Shown: positions 1 to 8,150 of the stretch, one piece after another
Layout of the letters: each line of letters starts with the position of its first letter
Numbering within the stretch: the first letter of the stretch is position 1
Assembly: GCA_015056045.1 (NCBI GenBank)
Contig: SVGZ01000009.1
Location: 1-64,000 of the forward strand
Direction of reading: 5' to 3'
DNA length: 64,000 bases
Source of the DNA: Clostridiales bacterium
GTDB taxonomy: Bacteria; Bacillota; Clostridia; Christensenellales; Christensenellaceae
Position numbers and translations under genes: made by a program
Notes under the pieces: generated by a model
Told to the model about the DNA's origin: nothing
Databases searched by the model: none
Seen by the model: the letters and a program-made list of their open reading frames with translations, nothing else

Positions 1-298
1 TTTTTAGATATACAAAATATTCATCCAGTTTAATATAGTTTTTGTCAAAGCAAGGATCAACATGATATAGTTTCTTCAACTAACGGATAAAAATTTATAT
101 TCAACAAACCAATAAATTCACGATAAATATTTAATATTTTAACCTCTTTACCAGTCAAAAATCCAAGAGCCCCTTCACAAGCTTTATTCTCTTTTCGCTT
201 GTCATACTCAACTATACGAATTAAAGAAGGTAAAACAAAACTTGAATCCAAAACATCTTCTTTATAGTGTGGATCCAACTCCACCCCTGCAACAGTTG
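1..298. other. AT-rich flank of uncertain origin
   Basis: This stretch is visibly richer in A and T than the genes that follow. Its edge coincides with the point (about 298) where the E2 protein stops matching its family. A 13-bp perfect dyad with a 1-bp centre lies at 288-300, exactly at the junction. A minus-strand reading frame from a GTG at 284 down to 57 (75 codons, not recognised) stays open upstream across the junction in a frame different from E2, so it may be a gene fragment. The segment could be an insertion, a deletion scar or an assembly chimera. Nothing else is identifiable in it. Confidence 0.5.
57..284 (-). CDS. possible ORF fragment, unrecognised
   Basis: A 75-codon minus-strand frame begins at a GTG and has AT-rich codon use unlike its neighbours. 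Its translation shows no motif I recognise. The frame stays open upstream through the E2 junction, so the GTG may not be a true start and the piece may be the end of a longer foreign gene cut at about 298. No convincing ribosome binding site precedes the GTG. Confidence 0.2.
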   Translation of the reverse strand: MELDPHYKEDVLDSSFVLPSLIRIVEYDKRKENKACEGALGFLTGKEVKILNIYREFIGLLNINFYPLVEETISC

Positions 299-1333
299 CA
301 TACCCTTCATCGGGATGATGGTTTCACCGCGCTTTGTGCCAACTGCTTCTGCAGCGGCCTTTCTCTCTTCGACCTTATCAGCCAGCATTGCGAGAACGTC
401 ATCTTTAACGATCTTGCCATGGGAACCTGTGCCTGTAACGGTCTTGAGGTCAACGCCTTTATCTTCTGCGATCTTCTTAGCCAAGGGTGTAACCTTGATG
501 GGTTCATATGCTAAGACGTCTCTTTCGATGATCATGCCCATCGGGCCGGAACCCGGAATATCGAACAGATTATAGCCTTTTTCGTTTGCACGGAGCTTTG
601 CTCTGGGGCTGAAGAATACTCTTTCGCCTTCTTTTCTTGCAACTGCCTGAGCCGGAGCAGCAGCTTTCGGTGCTTCAACAGCAGCAGGAGCATCAGCTGC
701 AGCCTGTGCAGCAGGAGCATCAGCAGCCAGCATAGAGGAATAATCTTCGCCTTCGGGACCGATAATCGCGATCATTTCTGTGATCGGAACGACTTCGCCT
801 TCACCGCGAACGATCTTAAGGAGCTTACCGGAAGCATTTGCGTCGATGGTGATCGTCAGCTTGTCTGTTTCCATTTCGAATAAGGGCTGACCAGCAACAA
901 CGTCGCCGCCTTCAGCAACGAGCCACTTAATGATCGTACCTTCTGTCATCTGGAGACCCTGTTTGGGAAGGATGACTTTTGTCAGGTTTGGGTTTACTGC
1001 AACCGGTGCAGCGGGTGCTGCAGCAGGAGCTGCCGGAGCGGCTTCTTTAACTTCTTCTTTAACTTCAGCTTTTGCTTCTTCGGGAATAGCTTCGCCTTCT
1101 TCACCGATATAAGCGATCGTTTCTGTGATCGGAACGACTTCACCTTCACCACGGACGATCTTAAGGAGTTTACCCGTTACGTTCGCATCGATCGTAATCG
1201 TCAGCTTATCCGTTTCCATTTCGAATAAGGGCTGACCGGCAACACAATCTCCGCCTTCCGGGACGAGCCACTTAATGATCGTGCCTTCGGTCATTTGCAG
1301 ACCCTGTTTAGGCATAATTACATTAGTTGCCAT
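221..1333 (-). pseudogene. E2 dihydrolipoyl acyltransferase, catalytic domain missing
   Basis: This is the lipoyl-bearing E2 core of a 2-oxoacid or acetoin dehydrogenase type complex. Two nearly identical lipoyl domains (about residues 3-76 and 118-191) carry the attachment lysines K43 and K158 in METDK motifs. They are joined by an Ala/Pro/Glu linker. Two peripheral-subunit-binding domains follow (about 240-275 and 281-317), where one is usual. The acyltransferase domain opens normally with GETIIPMKGM at residues 336-345. The next 25 residues do not match, and the frame stops, so about 220 residues including the HxxxDG active site are absent. The break coincides with the start of AT-rich DNA. 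A complete E2 and the expected E3 would lie beyond this window or have been lost. It is the last visible gene of the minus-strand operon, 12 bp after the E1 beta gene. Confidence 0.85.
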
Positions 1334-1345
1334 TCGAGTTTCTCC

Positions 1346-2326
1346 TTATAAGTATAATGTTTTCTTAACAGCTGCAACGATGTCTTCGACCTGCGGAACA
1401 ACTGCGTTTTCGAGTGTGAGGTTGAACGGAAGCGGGCACTGTTTTGCACCGAGTCTTACCGGAGCTGCATCGAGATACGGGAATGCTTCTTCAACGACCT
1501 GAGCAACAACTTCTGTGCCGAAGCCGAGTGTCTTTGTTGCTTCATGTACGGTAACGAGGCGGCCTGTTTTCTTGACGCTGTTAACAACTGTTTCTGTATC
1601 GAAGGGAACGATTGTTCTCGGGTCGATAACTTCGCAGGAGATACCTTCTTTTGCGAGGATTTCAGCAGCCTGGAGAGCTTTGCCTACATAGAGGTGTGTA
1701 CCAACGATTGTAACATCCTTGCCTTCTCTCTTGATGTCAGCTTTGCCGAAGGGAATTGCAAATTCCGGATCATCCGGAACTTCGCCCTTTGTAGCATAGA
1801 GAGCTTTGTGTTCGAAGAACATAACGGGGTTGTTATCGCGGATAGCTGTACGGAGGAGACCTGCAGCTTCAGCCGGTGTGGAAGGCATAGCAACCTTAAG
1901 ACCCGGGAAGTGCATGAAGATAGCTTCGAGAGACTGGCTGTGTGTAGCAGCATTGCCTCTGCCAACACCCTGCTGACCTCTGATGACGAGCGGAACTGTA
2001 CCGTGACCACCGAAGATATATCTTGTCTTAGCAGCCTGGTTGATGATCTGATCCATTGCGCAGAATGTGAAGTCCATGTACATGAGTTCAACGATCGGGC
2101 GCATACCGGCGCAAGCAGCACCAACACCAAGACCTACGATTCCTGCTTCGGAAATAGGTGTGTTCTTAATTCTTTCTTTGCCGTATTTGTCCAGGAGGCC
2201 TCTTGTGCAGCCGAAAATACCGCCCTGTTCTGCAATGTCTTCACCCATTACGAAAACGCGGGAGTCTTTTGCCATTTCCTGATCAATAACGTCTCTAATA
2301 GCAACAGCATATGTTTTAATAGACAT
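1346..2326 (-). CDS. E1 beta subunit of TPP-dependent 2-oxoacid/acetoin dehydrogenase
   Basis: The 326-residue protein has the normal length and layout of E1 beta: an N-terminal pyrimidine-binding transketolase fold (about 1-180) with the MGEDIAEQGGIFG and GLGVGAACAGMRPIVE segments, then a C-terminal transketolase domain (about 195-320). With the alpha subunit it forms the alpha2beta2 enzyme that decarboxylates or cleaves the substrate on TPP and acylates the E2 lipoyl arm. Sequence alone cannot separate pyruvate, branched-chain 2-oxoacid or acetoin use. It lies 19 bp after the alpha gene and 12 bp before E2 in one operon. Confidence 0.9.
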   Translation of the reverse strand: MSIKTYAVAIRDVIDQEMAKDSRVFVMGEDIAEQGGIFGCTRGLLDKYGKERIKNTPISEAGIVGLGVGAACAGMRPIVELMYMDFTFCAMDQIINQAAKTRYIFGGHGTVPLVIRGQQGVGRGNAATHSQSLEAIFMHFPGLKVAMPSTPAEAAGLLRTAIRDNNPVMFFEHKALYATKGEVPDDPEFAIPFGKADIKREGKDVTIVGTHLYVGKALQAAEILAKEGISCEVIDPRTIVPFDTETVVNSVKKTGRLVTVHEATKTLGFGTEVVAQVVEEAFPYLDAAPVRLGAKQCPLPFNLTLENAVVPQVEDIVAAVKKTLYL

Positions 2327-2345
2327 TCTAAATTCCCCCTGTTAA

Positions 2346-3302
2346 TCAGTCAGCAAATACGTCGTCCATGACGTGAGCCGGATCCGGTTCCGGGCTGTTG
2401 ATAGCGAATTCGGATGCTTCTGCAGCTTCTTTTGCAGTAGCTTCTTCGATCTCTGTCAGTTCAGCTTCTGTAAGGATCTCATTTTCAAGCAGGTACTGTC
2501 TGAAGCGCTTGATGGGGCATTTTTCCATCCAGGAAGCAACTTCTTCTCTTGTACGGTAAACCTGCGGGTCGCCTGTCCAGTGACCCATCCAACGGTATGT
2601 TTTGCATTCGATAAGAGACGGACCTTCGCCTGCGAGTGCTCTTTCCTGAGCTGCTCTGAAAGCTTCGTCGATTGCGAATACGTCGTTGCCATCTACGACA
2701 ACACCGGGGATGTTGTAACCAGCGCCGCGTTCAGCGATATCGGAAACGCTTGTGCTTTCCTTAACAGGCATTGTGAGGCCGTAACCGTTGTTTTCGCAAA
2801 CAAAGATTACCGGGAGCTTCCAGATAGCTGCCATGTTGAGCGCTTCGTGGAAAGTACCTTCGTTGGAAGCACCGTCACCGAAGAAGGCAACTGCAACGTT
2901 CTTTTTGCCGGAAAGTTTGATAGCAAGAGCGCCGCCTGTAGCGATCGGGATACCGCCGCCTACGATAGCGTTTGCACCGAGGTTGCCCTTGGAAAGGTCT
3001 GCGATATGCATGGAACCGCCGCGGCCTTTGCAGTAACCGGTAGCTTTGCCCATGAGTTCAGCCATAGCGAGGTCGAGTCTTGCACCTTTAGCGATGCAGT
3101 GGCCATGGCCTCTGTGTGTGCTGGCGATGTAGTCTTCATCGGAAAGGTTGGAGCAGATCGTGGAAGCGATTGCTTCTTCACCGATATAAAGATGAACAGA
3201 ACCACGAAGTTTATTGCTTTCGAAAAGTCTTAAAGCTTCTTCTTCAAATTTTCTGATTTGGTTCATGGTCTTATAGATCCAAACCATACGTTCTTTTTCC
3301 AT
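2346..3302 (-). CDS. E1 alpha subunit of TPP-dependent 2-oxoacid/acetoin dehydrogenase
   Basis: A 318-residue E1 alpha. The TPP and magnesium site is visible as the GDG...NN motif (FFGDGASNEG then CENNGYG). The active-site loop contains STHRGHGHC, and the C-terminal half has MGHWTGDPQVYR. The short length and the latter motif resemble the acetoin dehydrogenase (AcoA) branch of the family more than classic pyruvate dehydrogenase, but this is an impression, not a tree. It sits between the acid-CoA ligase pair and E1 beta in the same operon, so the E1/E2 product acyl-CoA is probably the shared intermediate with the ligase and the acylating aldehyde dehydrogenase. Confidence 0.88.
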   Translation of the reverse strand: MEKERMVWIYKTMNQIRKFEEEALRLFESNKLRGSVHLYIGEEAIASTICSNLSDEDYIASTHRGHGHCIAKGARLDLAMAELMGKATGYCKGRGGSMHIADLSKGNLGANAIVGGGIPIATGGALAIKLSGKKNVAVAFFGDGASNEGTFHEALNMAAIWKLPVIFVCENNGYGLTMPVKESTSVSDIAERGAGYNIPGVVVDGNDVFAIDEAFRAAQERALAGEGPSLIECKTYRWMGHWTGDPQVYRTREEVASWMEKCPIKRFRQYLLENEILTEAELTEIEEATAKEAAEASEFAINSPEPDPAHVMDDVFAD

Positions 3303-3323
3303 AAATATCTCCTTTTATATAAC

Positions 3324-4193
3324 TTACAGGATCTCTTTCAGGATCTCAACAACATGTGCGGAGCTCTCTGCAATGTAGCAGCCTGCTGCTCTTAATGCAG
3401 CTTCCTTGCTTGCAGCGCTGCCTGTGCCGTCTGCGGAAACGATAGCACCGGCATGACCCATGCTTCTGCCCTTAGGTGCATTTTTACCAGCGATAAGAGC
3501 AACGACAGGTTTTGTAACGTGCTTTTTGATGTATTCTGCAGCAAGTTCTTCTTCACTGCCGCCGATTTCACCGATAAGAACGATCGCTTTTGTATCCGGG
3601 TCAGCTTCGAAATCCGGGAGAAGGTCTACGAACATGGATCCGGGGATCATGTCGCCGCCTACGCCGATAGCTGTGGACTGGCCGATACCTGCATTGGACA
3701 TAAGGAAGATCGTTTCATAACCGTTTGTTGCGGAACGGGTCATGAGGCCGACATTGCCGGGTTTGAAGATCGCATGCGGCATGAAGCCTGCTTTTGTCTT
3801 ACCGGGGGAAATGATGCCAAAGGAGTTGGGTCCGAAAAGTCTGACACCTTTAACTCTTGCCAGATAGTAGCAATACATCATGTCATGTACCGGAACGTGT
3901 TCTGCGATTGTCATGACTGTCGGGATACCTGCGTCGATAGCTTCTTCAACGCTGTTTCTCATGAACTTTGCGGGAACGAAGATAACGGTAGCGTTTGCAT
4001 TGGTTGCATCAAGCGCTTCTCTTACGGTATTGAATACCGGAACGCCTAAAACTTCCTGTCCGCCTTTACCGGGTGTAACGCCGCCAACAACATTTGCACC
4101 GTAAGCGAGCATCTGTTCTGTGTGGAAACGGCCTTCTCTGCCGGTAATACCCTGTACGATCAAACGAGTGTTTTCATCAAGAATAATACTCAT
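3324..4193 (-). CDS. succinyl-CoA-synthetase-like ligase, alpha subunit
   Basis: The 289-residue protein has the SucD layout: an N-terminal CoA-binding Rossmann domain (GITGREGRFHTEQM) and a ligase domain with IVLIGEIGGS and the phosphohistidine motif GHAGAI, with His247 matching the active-site histidine of the family. The loop that reads SRSGTLTYE in ordinary succinyl-CoA synthetases is SRSATNGYE-like here (TRSATNGYE, about residues 152-160), which points to another acid substrate. With the beta subunit it should interconvert acyl-CoA + NDP + Pi and acid + CoA + NTP. The neighbours (acylating aldehyde dehydrogenase, E1/E2) suggest energy conservation from an acyl-CoA rather than a TCA-cycle role. 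The real substrate is unknown. Confidence 0.85.
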   Translation of the reverse strand: MSIILDENTRLIVQGITGREGRFHTEQMLAYGANVVGGVTPGKGGQEVLGVPVFNTVREALDATNANATVIFVPAKFMRNSVEEAIDAGIPTVMTIAEHVPVHDMMYCYYLARVKGVRLFGPNSFGIISPGKTKAGFMPHAIFKPGNVGLMTRSATNGYETIFLMSNAGIGQSTAIGVGGDMIPGSMFVDLLPDFEADPDTKAIVLIGEIGGSEEELAAEYIKKHVTKPVVALIAGKNAPKGRSMGHAGAIVSADGTGSAASKEAALRAAGCYIAESSAHVVEILKEIL

Positions 4194-4206
4194 CTAAATT
4201 TCCTCC

Positions 4207-5355
4207 TTACTGACGGAGATCCCAAAGTGCTTCAACAGCTTCCGGGATACCGTTGACAAGGGTTACTCTGTCGGAGATCGTGTTGATGATCTCAATACCC
4301 TTATCTTTGTTTGTGCCTTCCATACGGATGATGACTTTCTTGTTTGCCGGCTGTTCAGCAAGAGCGAGCTTAACACCGCCGCAGACTTCGTCGCAGCGTG
4401 TAATGCCGCCGAAGAGGCAGATGAACAGTGTATGAACCTTCGGGTTGGAATACATAATTCTTACTGCTTCCTTGATTCTTTCAGCTGTAGCGCCACCGCC
4501 AAGGTCAAGACCACTGCCGCACTTCATACCTCTCTTGGAAATGAGGTCGATGCAGCTCATCATAAGGCCGGAGCCGTTGGACATAATGCCGATATCGCCT
4601 TCATCTTCAAGCGGTACATAGTGGAAACGGAAGGAACGTGCTTCTTTGACGAGTTCTTCTTCCTGGAGCTTATCTCTGAACTCGAGAATATCCGGGAGTT
4701 TATAAAGAGCGCTGTCATCGATGCTTACTTTGCCGTCAAGAGCAATGAGTGTATCATCAGCATTGACGCCAACGGGGTTGATTTCGATCAGCATGCAGTG
4801 ATATTCGAAGAAAGCTTTATAGAGCTTTTCAACCATAGCTTTTAACTGATCTTTGAATTTTTTATCTGCACCGGTCTTGTCCATAGCGTATTCGATAACA
4901 TAATCTTTAACGCCTGTGAAGATGTCGATCGGAATTTTTGCGATCTTATCGGGCTGTTCTTTTGCGACCTGTTCGATATCCATGCCGCCAACCGGGGAGA
5001 AAATAAGAAGCGGAGACTTTGTCAGTCTGTCAAGCATGATGGAAAGGTACCATTCGTCAACCGGGTTTGCCTTTTCAACGATCATGAGCTGCTTGGCAAT
5101 GTGACCGCGAATATTCATGTATAAGATTTCTTTTGCACGATCGGAAGCTTCTTCGGGTGTATCTGCAAATTTGATACCGCCGGCTTTGCCTCTTCCGCCG
5201 ATCTGTACCTGTGCCTTAACAACAACAGGATAAGAAAGGTTTGCTTCTACGATCTTTTCTGCGATGCCTTCCGCGCTGTCGATTACGGTGTTCTTCATGA
5301 TCGGAACATCGTATTTAGCGAAGATTTCTTGTGCTTTATATTCAAGAAGATCCAC
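4207..5355 (-). CDS. succinyl-CoA-synthetase-like ligase, beta subunit
   Basis: A 382-residue SucC homologue with an N-terminal ATP-grasp domain (QVQIGGRGKAGG glycine-rich loop at about residues 50-61; the metal-binding segment LIEINPVGVN) and a C-terminal flavodoxin-like ligase domain with LFGGITRCDEV. The stretch normally reading MVNGAGLAMATMD is MSNGSGLMMSCID, and the nearby GGEPANFLD is replaced. It is therefore a divergent member, like the alpha partner 13 bp downstream. Homologous pairs are known to act on acids other than succinate, for example malate and sulfoacetate. The RBS (AGGAGG-like, just upstream of 5355) is strong. A 95-bp gap with a stem-loop (5407-5433) separates it from the aldehyde dehydrogenase gene. 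Confidence 0.87.
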   Translation of the reverse strand: MDLLEYKAQEIFAKYDVPIMKNTVIDSAEGIAEKIVEANLSYPVVVKAQVQIGGRGKAGGIKFADTPEEASDRAKEILYMNIRGHIAKQLMIVEKANPVDEWYLSIMLDRLTKSPLLIFSPVGGMDIEQVAKEQPDKIAKIPIDIFTGVKDYVIEYAMDKTGADKKFKDQLKAMVEKLYKAFFEYHCMLIEINPVGVNADDTLIALDGKVSIDDSALYKLPDILEFRDKLQEEELVKEARSFRFHYVPLEDEGDIGIMSNGSGLMMSCIDLISKRGMKCGSGLDLGGGATAERIKEAVRIMYSNPKVHTLFICLFGGITRCDEVCGGVKLALAEQPANKKVIIRMEGTNKDKGIEIINTISDRVTLVNGIPEAVEALWDLRQ

Positions 5356-5406
5356 AACTAACCTCCTAAAAATAAGTTATTGTAATTTTGTGGAATTTAC
5401 AAGCCA

Positions 5407-5433
5407 TAGGAGCGGCATTACACCACTCCTACG
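5407..5433 (-). other. intra-operon stem-loop
   Basis: A GTAGGAG / CTCCTAT stem with a 13-nt loop lies in the 94-bp gap between the aldehyde dehydrogenase and the ligase beta gene. No U-tract follows it, so it is more likely an mRNA processing or stability element than a terminator. Confidence 0.35.
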
Positions 5434-5449
5434 GACTTTATTTAATCAA

Positions 5450-6817
5450 TTAGAGAGCCCAGATCTCTTCATCAGAGGGCTGGCTCCAACCTTCTTTTTC
5501 GTATGCAACTCTTGTAATGTTGTAGAGATGATAGTAAGAGAGGTTTTCGCTGATGGAGTTGTTGCCCCAGCTGCCGCATCCGAGTGTTGTTGTCGGGGAA
5601 AGCGAGTTGGAGAATGCACCGCCGTTCTGTGTAGCGCAGCTCTGGTTGATGAGAACACGGCTTACAGGGAGAACTTCGCCAGCGTATTCGATGTGAGCCT
5701 TGTTATTGGACTGGATCGATACGGAGTGGCCTTTGCCTTCAACATTGAGGTTTGCATAAGCGATCTCAACAGCTTCTTCCCATGTATCATAAGCATAAGC
5801 GCTCATGAGCGGGCACATCTTTTCTTTGCTGAAGTAATCATCTTTGCCATAGCCGGAAGCCTTGACGATGATGAGCTTTGTGCCTTCGGGAATAGCGATG
5901 CCTGCTGCTGCTGCGAGCTGTGCAACGGGCTGACCAACGAGGTCTTTGTTCATAACGCCGCCGGGGAATACTGTGTTGCGGATAGCTTCAACTTCTGCAG
6001 CATCTTCTGTGTAGTAAGCACCCTGAGCAACGAATTCGTCGATGATAGCTTTGTAATCTTCTTTCGGAGCGATGATCGTCTGGTCGCCGGAGCAGATGAT
6101 ACCGTTGTCGAAGATACGGGAAGCGATGATCTTGGAAACAGATGTCTTGATGTCGATATCTTTGTCAAGGATACCCTGAACGTTGCCTGCGCCTACGCCA
6201 TAGCTGGGCTTGCCGCTGGAATATGCGGATTTAACAACACCGGGGCCGCCTGTTGCGAGAACGACGTCAACACTCTTCATGAGCATTGTGGAAAGTTCGA
6301 TTGTGGGTTCTTCGATGTAGAGGAAAATATCCTTCGGTACGCCGAGTTTTTCGAATTCTGCATCATAGAGTTCTTTGATAGCTTTTGTGCATTTCTTGGA
6401 ACGCGGATGGGGGCTGATGATGATTGTGTTGCGGCCCTTTACAGCGAACATAGCGTTGCACATGGGTGTAACGATCGGGTTTGTGCAGGGTGTAGCTGCG
6501 CCGATAACGCCCATCGGCTTAGCAACTTCGACGATACCTTCATCTTCGAGTCTGCGGATGATGCCAACGGATTTCTTGCCTTTGAGGTGATTCCAGATGA
6601 TTCTGGATTTGCCCTTATTCTTAGCAACCTTGTTTTCATATACGCCCATACGGGATTCTTCTACAGCCATTTTTGCAAGGGGCTCTGCGTTATCATAAAT
6701 AACTTTTGCCATTGCATAGCAGATAGCATCGACCTGTTCCTGTGTATAGGTCTCAACGATTTTCTGTGCTGCTCTCGAACGAGCGATAAGATCATTCAGA
6801 TATGCCTGATTATCCAT
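5450..6817 (-). CDS. CoA-acylating aldehyde dehydrogenase
   Basis: A 455-residue enzyme of the ALDH superfamily branch that includes EutE, C. kluyveri SucD and SauS. It catalyses aldehyde + CoA + NAD(P)+ to acyl-CoA + NAD(P)H. The catalytic cysteine is C242 in NGIICSGDQT, and the cofactor-site segments PMGVIGAATPCTNP (101-114) and ATGGPGVVKSAY (188-199) are intact. The absence of a catalytic glutamate region of the hydrolytic ALDH type agrees with acylating chemistry. Next to an acid-CoA ligase pair it forms an aldehyde, acyl-CoA, acid + ATP module. The same pairing is known in sulfoacetate metabolism (SauS with a SucCD-like ligase). Substrate not determined; acetaldehyde, succinic semialdehyde, lactaldehyde and sulfoacetaldehyde are all possible. 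Confidence 0.87.
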   Translation of the reverse strand: MDNQAYLNDLIARSRAAQKIVETYTQEQVDAICYAMAKVIYDNAEPLAKMAVEESRMGVYENKVAKNKGKSRIIWNHLKGKKSVGIIRRLEDEGIVEVAKPMGVIGAATPCTNPIVTPMCNAMFAVKGRNTIIISPHPRSKKCTKAIKELYDAEFEKLGVPKDIFLYIEEPTIELSTMLMKSVDVVLATGGPGVVKSAYSSGKPSYGVGAGNVQGILDKDIDIKTSVSKIIASRIFDNGIICSGDQTIIAPKEDYKAIIDEFVAQGAYYTEDAAEVEAIRNTVFPGGVMNKDLVGQPVAQLAAAAGIAIPEGTKLIIVKASGYGKDDYFSKEKMCPLMSAYAYDTWEEAVEIAYANLNVEGKGHSVSIQSNNKAHIEYAGEVLPVSRVLINQSCATQNGGAFSNSLSPTTTLGCGSWGNNSISENLSYYHLYNITRVAYEKEGWSQPSDEEIWAL

Positions 6818-6845
6818 TTTTAATCTCCTTTTTTAAAAATGAGCT

Positions 6846-8018
6846 TTAAATTCTTGCTGTTCCGGAGTTTATAGCAGCCTCCGATACTGCTTTAGAAACG
6901 GCTTCTTTTACTCTCGAGTCAAAAGGTGAAGGAATAACGCGATCTGCGGCTAATTCTTCATCTGTAATGACACCGGCCAAAGCATAAGCTGCCGCTATCT
7001 TCATTTCATCGTTGATGTCCTTTGCGCGGACATCGAAAACGCCTCTGAAAAGACCTGGGAAAACAAGAGTGTTGTTGATCTGATTCGGACAATCGCTTCT
7101 GCCTGTCCCTACGACTGCTGCACCGGCTTCTTTTGCAAGCTCGGGCATAATCTCCGGGATAGGGTTAGCCATGGCGAAAACGACTGGTTTCTCATTCATC
7201 AGGCGGATCATATCGGCTGTAACCGTTCCGGGACCCGAAACACCGATGAAGATATCTGCACCTTTCAGCGCATTTGCGATATCGCCTTTTACCATTCCTC
7301 TGTTGGAAATGGCGGCCATTTCGGTTTTGATCCAGTTCAAGCCTTCTCTGCCTTCATAAATCGTTCCCTTGGAATCGCAAAGGATGACGTCTTTTAAGCC
7401 AAGCGCCATAAGCAGCTTTGTGCAGGCAATACCCGCAGCACCGGCACCGGCAACAACGCATTTCTGGTCTTCGAGCTTTCTGCCGAGAAGCCTCATCGCA
7501 TTGATGATGCCTGCCGCAGTAACGATCGCCGTACCATGCTGATCGTCGTGGAAGATCGGAATATCACAGCATTCTTTCAGTTTGTTTTCGATCTCGAAAC
7601 AACGCGGAGCTGCAATATCTTCAAGGTTGACACCGCCGAAACTGCCGCTCAGCAGCTGAACTGTGCGGACGATCTCATCCACATCGTGTGTTTTGATGCA
7701 AAGCGGGATCGCATCAACATCACCGAAAGCTTTGAACAGGACGCATTTGCCTTCCATGACGGGCATACCGGCTTCAGGACCGATATCGCCAAGTCCAAGC
7801 ACTGCCGAACCATCCGTTACGACCGCAACTGTATTCCAGCGGCGTGTATAATCGTAACTCTTGCTGACATCCTTGTGAATCTCCATACAGGGGGCTGCTA
7901 CGCCCGGTGTATAAGCTACGGATAGATCATTTTTGTTTGAAAGTGGCATCCTCGGTTGTAATTCTATTTTGCCTTTCCATTCAGCATGCTTTTCCAAACT
8001 CAATTTCGTATAATCCAT
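6846..8018 (-). CDS. malic enzyme (NAD(P)-dependent, decarboxylating)
   Basis: The 390-residue protein has the short bacterial malic enzyme layout: an N-terminal domain with SVAYTPGVAAPC (about 33-44) and VTDGSAVLGLGDIGPEAGMPVMEGK (in part, 68-92), the FHDDQHGTA metal/substrate motif near residue 155, and a C-terminal Rossmann domain with VAGAGAAGIAC. It converts malate to pyruvate + CO2 with NAD(P)H. It is the first gene behind the operator-promoter at 8057-8100 and has a GAGGTG ribosome binding site. Its product pyruvate would be a natural substrate for the E1/E2 complex, but a role on a malate analogue in this cluster cannot be excluded. Confidence 0.9.
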   Translation of the reverse strand: MDYTKLSLEKHAEWKGKIELQPRMPLSNKNDLSVAYTPGVAAPCMEIHKDVSKSYDYTRRWNTVAVVTDGSAVLGLGDIGPEAGMPVMEGKCVLFKAFGDVDAIPLCIKTHDVDEIVRTVQLLSGSFGGVNLEDIAAPRCFEIENKLKECCDIPIFHDDQHGTAIVTAAGIINAMRLLGRKLEDQKCVVAGAGAAGIACTKLLMALGLKDVILCDSKGTIYEGREGLNWIKTEMAAISNRGMVKGDIANALKGADIFIGVSGPGTVTADMIRLMNEKPVVFAMANPIPEIMPELAKEAGAAVVGTGRSDCPNQINNTLVFPGLFRGVFDVRAKDINDEMKIAAAYALAGVITDEELAADRVIPSPFDSRVKEAVSKAVSEAAINSGTARI

Positions 8019-8056
8019 TTTGACACCTCACTTAAGATCAAAAAGATTGGTTGAAT

Positions 8057-8070
8057 ATTGGTCTAACCAT
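8057..8070 (-). promoter_or_regulatory. FadR/GntR-type operator at malic enzyme operon
   Basis: The palindrome TGGTCTAACCA (8059-8069) exactly fits the TGGT-N3-ACCA consensus of FadR-subfamily GntR regulators. It lies immediately downstream of the predicted -10 box, where a bound repressor would block initiation. The cognate regulator is most likely the GntR protein at 9172-9882; that pairing is inferred. Confidence 0.7.
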
Positions 8071-8100
8071 ATGATAACACAATTATTCAGTCCTTTTCAA
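8071..8100 (-). promoter_or_regulatory. promoter of malic enzyme-E2 operon
   Basis: A minus-strand -35 TTGAAA (8095-8100) and -10 TATCAT (8071-8076) are separated by 18 bp. They point at the malic enzyme gene, with the operator palindrome between the -10 box and the gene. Confidence 0.6.
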
Positions 8101-8150
8101 GGAAAATAATGTTATATTTGTTTTGTAATTCTCAGTATAATTCTTTCCGA

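Noticed and set aside
1544-3233. two long plus-strand open frames (1544-2371, 2373-3233)
   Set aside because: Both mirror the E1 beta and E1 alpha genes and have the same Cys/Phe-rich shadow composition.
5264-6823. 519-codon open frame on the plus strand
   Set aside because: It is antisense to the aldehyde dehydrogenase and ligase genes; its translation is Cys/Phe/Asp-rich with no domain, and the opposite strand encodes clear conserved enzymes.
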